Assembly (NCBI RefSeq): GCF_015680405.1
Contig: NZ_JADLJS010000008.1
Span: 1 to 64,000 of the forward strand
Direction of reading: 5' to 3'
Source of the DNA: Pseudomonas pudica
GTDB taxonomy: Bacteria; Pseudomonadota; Gammaproteobacteria; Pseudomonadales; Pseudomonadaceae
Length of the DNA stretch: 64,000 bases
The notes below the pieces were generated by a model. It was not told where the DNA came from. It saw only the letters and a list, made by a program, of their open reading frames with translations, and did no database searches. Positions 62,278 through 64,000 of this stretch are shown piece after piece. The position numbers were made by a program, and so were the translations under genes. The first letter of the stretch is position 1, and every line of letters begins with the position of its first letter.

Positions 62278-63567
62278 ATGATCGAACCCAAGCGCGTCCT
62301 GCGCGCCCTAGCCGAACACTGGGCCCTGATCGAGCCGCTGTGCGAGCGTTTCGACCAGGGCACCCTGAGCCTGGTCGAATTGCGTCAGCACGTGGCACGC
62401 CAGCAGGTCGAGAGCACCCCGCAGGACATCACCCAGCTGCTCGACGTGTGGATCCGCCTGGATATCCTGGTCCCGGTGGCCAAGAGCCCGAACCGTTTCG
62501 AGCTCAACGCGCAGATCCACGATTTCCTCGCCTACCTGCGCCGCGAACACCGGCTGGGCCTGTGCCTGGAGATCGAAGCCTACCTGCGCCATCTGGAGCG
62601 CCTGGCCGGGCATATCCAGGACGCCTTCGACAACCGCGACAGCGACGACCTGGCGCGCCAGCTGCGCCTGCTCGACATGCGCGTGCGCGATGTACTGAAG
62701 AAGCTCGACAACGACGAGCAGGCACTGGTAGCCGTGGCCGAGCGGGCCAAGACCAGCAACCGCCAGATCCCGCTGCGCCAGCGCTATGCCGAAGTACTGG
62801 CGACCTGGGACGAGTACGTCGAGCCGATGATCCAGCTGGTCAACGCCGATGGTGCCTTCGAACAGGGCGTGCGCAAGGTCGAGACCGTGCTGCTGAAGCT
62901 GCTGGGCGAACAGGCGCGCCTGGGCCACCTGGTCGACGACGACATGCTGTTGCGCACCCACGCGCGCATCCTGGAAATGCAGACCAGCGCCCAGCTGACC
63001 CTGCGCCACGCCCGCGAACTGCTGCTGCCTCTGCGTGAGGAAGCCCGCCGGCACAACGCCGTGACCCGTGGCGCCGCACTGGCCCTGTCGGTGATCCGGC
63101 GCAAGGGCATCGACGCCGTACCGCAAGCGGCCATGCCGATGTTCACCCGCCCGCAAAGCACTTTCCTCGGCAGCGCCAGCCAGGTCGAGGCCTATGTCTA
63201 CGCCCTGGCCCGCTTCGAGCCCAAGCCGGCGCGCTTCCCCAAGGCCCACAAGACCCAGTCCGGCGCCCTGCCCCGTGCACCGCGCACGGTCAAGGAAATG
63301 GCCGAACGCTGCGAACAGGCCCTGCCGCTGCCCGACCTGATGGTCTGGCTGCTGGAGCAGGAGCCCGAAGGCGCCACCGACGAGCTGCTGTACTGGTTCT
63401 CGCGCCTGTCGCGGGAAAAGCGCTTCAAGCGCGAACGCCTCGACCGCCGCGAGTACATCACCCAGGAACACTTGGTCAGCCTGCGCTCGTTCGCCCTGAC
63501 TTCCAGCCGCGAAGACGCCGCCAGCGCGCCTACCGAATCCAACGCGAGCCCAGCCCATGCATCTTGA
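62278..63567 (+). CDS. mksF: Mks condensin kleisin-like subunit MksF
   Basis: 429 aa. Corresponds to the first gene of the Pseudomonas mksFEB operon (non-MukB condensin). N-terminal winged-helix part (KRVLRALAEHWALIEPLCER; VELRQHVARQQVE), long helical middle (RQLRLLDMRVRDVLKKLDND; ARTHARILEMQ-type coiled coil) and C-terminal winged helix (LLEQEPEGATDELLYWFSRL). ATG 62278 is the conserved start; TACAAT at 62239-62244 is a possible -10. It overlaps mksE by 11 bases. Homologues also occur as JetA in Wadjet plasmid-defence systems. Confidence 0.87.
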   Translation: MIEPKRVLRALAEHWALIEPLCERFDQGTLSLVELRQHVARQQVESTPQDITQLLDVWIRLDILVPVAKSPNRFELNAQIHDFLAYLRREHRLGLCLEIEAYLRHLERLAGHIQDAFDNRDSDDLARQLRLLDMRVRDVLKKLDNDEQALVAVAERAKTSNRQIPLRQRYAEVLATWDEYVEPMIQLVNADGAFEQGVRKVETVLLKLLGEQARLGHLVDDDMLLRTHARILEMQTSAQLTLRHARELLLPLREEARRHNAVTRGAALALSVIRRKGIDAVPQAAMPMFTRPQSTFLGSASQVEAYVYALARFEPKPARFPKAHKTQSGALPRAPRTVKEMAERCEQALPLPDLMVWLLEQEPEGATDELLYWFSRLSREKRFKRERLDRREYITQEHLVSLRSFALTSSREDAASAPTESNASPAHAS

Positions 63568-64000
63568 TCTTTCCGAACTGTCCCAGCTCGCGCCGATCTT
63601 CCGCGAGCTGTTCAAAGGCTTCCACGTCAGCCGCCGCGACCCCGAGCTGTACGCCCAGCTGTCGAACTTCCAGGACCAGTACCGCACCCTGTTCAAGGCC
63701 CTGGGCTTCGAACTGGTGTGCGACACCCGTGGCTTCTACTACTTCGTGCCGGACATGACCGCCGCGCAGGTCAACAAGACCGCGCAGCGCCTGTCGCTGT
63801 TCACCTTCATCCTGGTCGAACACCTGGCCGACCAGGGCCGCGACCCGATGGCCGTGCTCGATGGCGGCAGCATCGGCCGTGACGAACTGCCATCGCTGCT
63901 GGACAAGTACCGCGACCTGTTCCTGCAGGCCGAAGTGCAGACCGTGGACGAGCTGGAAGAAAAAATCCTGCGCCGCATGACACAGCTCGGCTTCGCCTTC
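63557..64000 (+). CDS. mksE: Mks condensin subunit MksE (5' part, runs off window)
   Basis: First 148 residues (MHLDLSELSQLAPIFRELFK; DRGR-like turn at EHLADQGRDPMAVLDGGSIG) of the MksE subunit that bridges MksF and the SMC-like MksB. The open frame reaches the window edge. Start inside the mksF end (11-base overlap) indicates coupling; mksB is expected next. Confidence 0.87.
   Translation, partial: MHLDLSELSQLAPIFRELFKGFHVSRRDPELYAQLSNFQDQYRTLFKALGFELVCDTRGFYYFVPDMTAAQVNKTAQRLSLFTFILVEHLADQGRDPMAVLDGGSIGRDELPSLLDKYRDLFLQAEVQTVDELEEKILRRMTQLGFAF

Overview
The window is a chromosomal segment of a Pseudomonas, most likely of the P. putida group. The evidence is high-GC coding sequence, the gene order murI-moeB-prmC-prfA-hemA / TPR lipoprotein-lolB-ispE-tRNA-Gln-prs / rplY-pth-ychF, mksF-mksE beside rimI, and many intergenic REP elements with the GTGGGAGCGGG...CCCGCGAAGAGG core.

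Layout. 1-91 is the right-hand end of an IS3-family insertion sequence. 216-5561 (minus) holds pagL and the overlapping run hemA-prfA-prmC-moeB-murI. 5938-12733 (plus) holds the lolB-ispE-prs and rplY-pth-ychF housekeeping blocks. 12732-15695 is a small AT-rich accessory insert. 16588-25235 holds a SulP transporter, a tripartite efflux system (OMF, HlyD, FUSC-like), an AI-2E-type permease, a CPA2 antiporter and PPK2. 25465-38280 holds an isochorismatase-like hydrolase and a near-complete ectoine/hydroxyectoine uptake and degradation cluster (ehuBCDA, enuR, eutB, eutC, doeA, doeB, doeC, doeD). 38296-49052 holds zntB, an NTF2-like/NCS1/ALDH group of unknown substrate, a DUF3422 protein, a large MscS channel, ada and alkA. 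49175-57178 holds a Fur-controlled FecI/FecR/TonB-receptor system, two MFS transporters, a truncated orphan FecR and tRNA-Met. 57262-64000 holds a LysE exporter, a LysR regulator, an M15 peptidase, a secreted unknown, rimI, holD and the start of the Mks condensin operon.

The most notable region is the 2,964-bp insert behind ychF. Its main gene (12847-14478) is a fused P-loop kinase-like/cytidine-deaminase protein of the anti-phage dCTP deaminase (AvcD/DCD) type. A compact double-hairpin segment sits directly upstream, where the Vibrio system encodes its AvcI antitoxin RNA. A translationally coupled 185-aa gene of unknown function follows. The insert is bracketed by two apparently identical 585-bp copies of the ychF 3' end and carries no recombinase: the upstream ychF is intact with a new stop codon, and the downstream copy is a 3' fragment followed by what looks like the original ychF terminator. 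The left two thirds of the insert are AT-rich and foreign-looking. The right third is GC-rich Pseudomonas-like material with a twice-frameshifted small gene and a strongly structured segment.

In the ectoine region, a shared motif (AATTGYCCTAGTRCAWT) lies in front of both the catabolic operon (eutB) and the enuR-ehuB divergent region. It is a good candidate for the operator of the MocR-type regulator EnuR.
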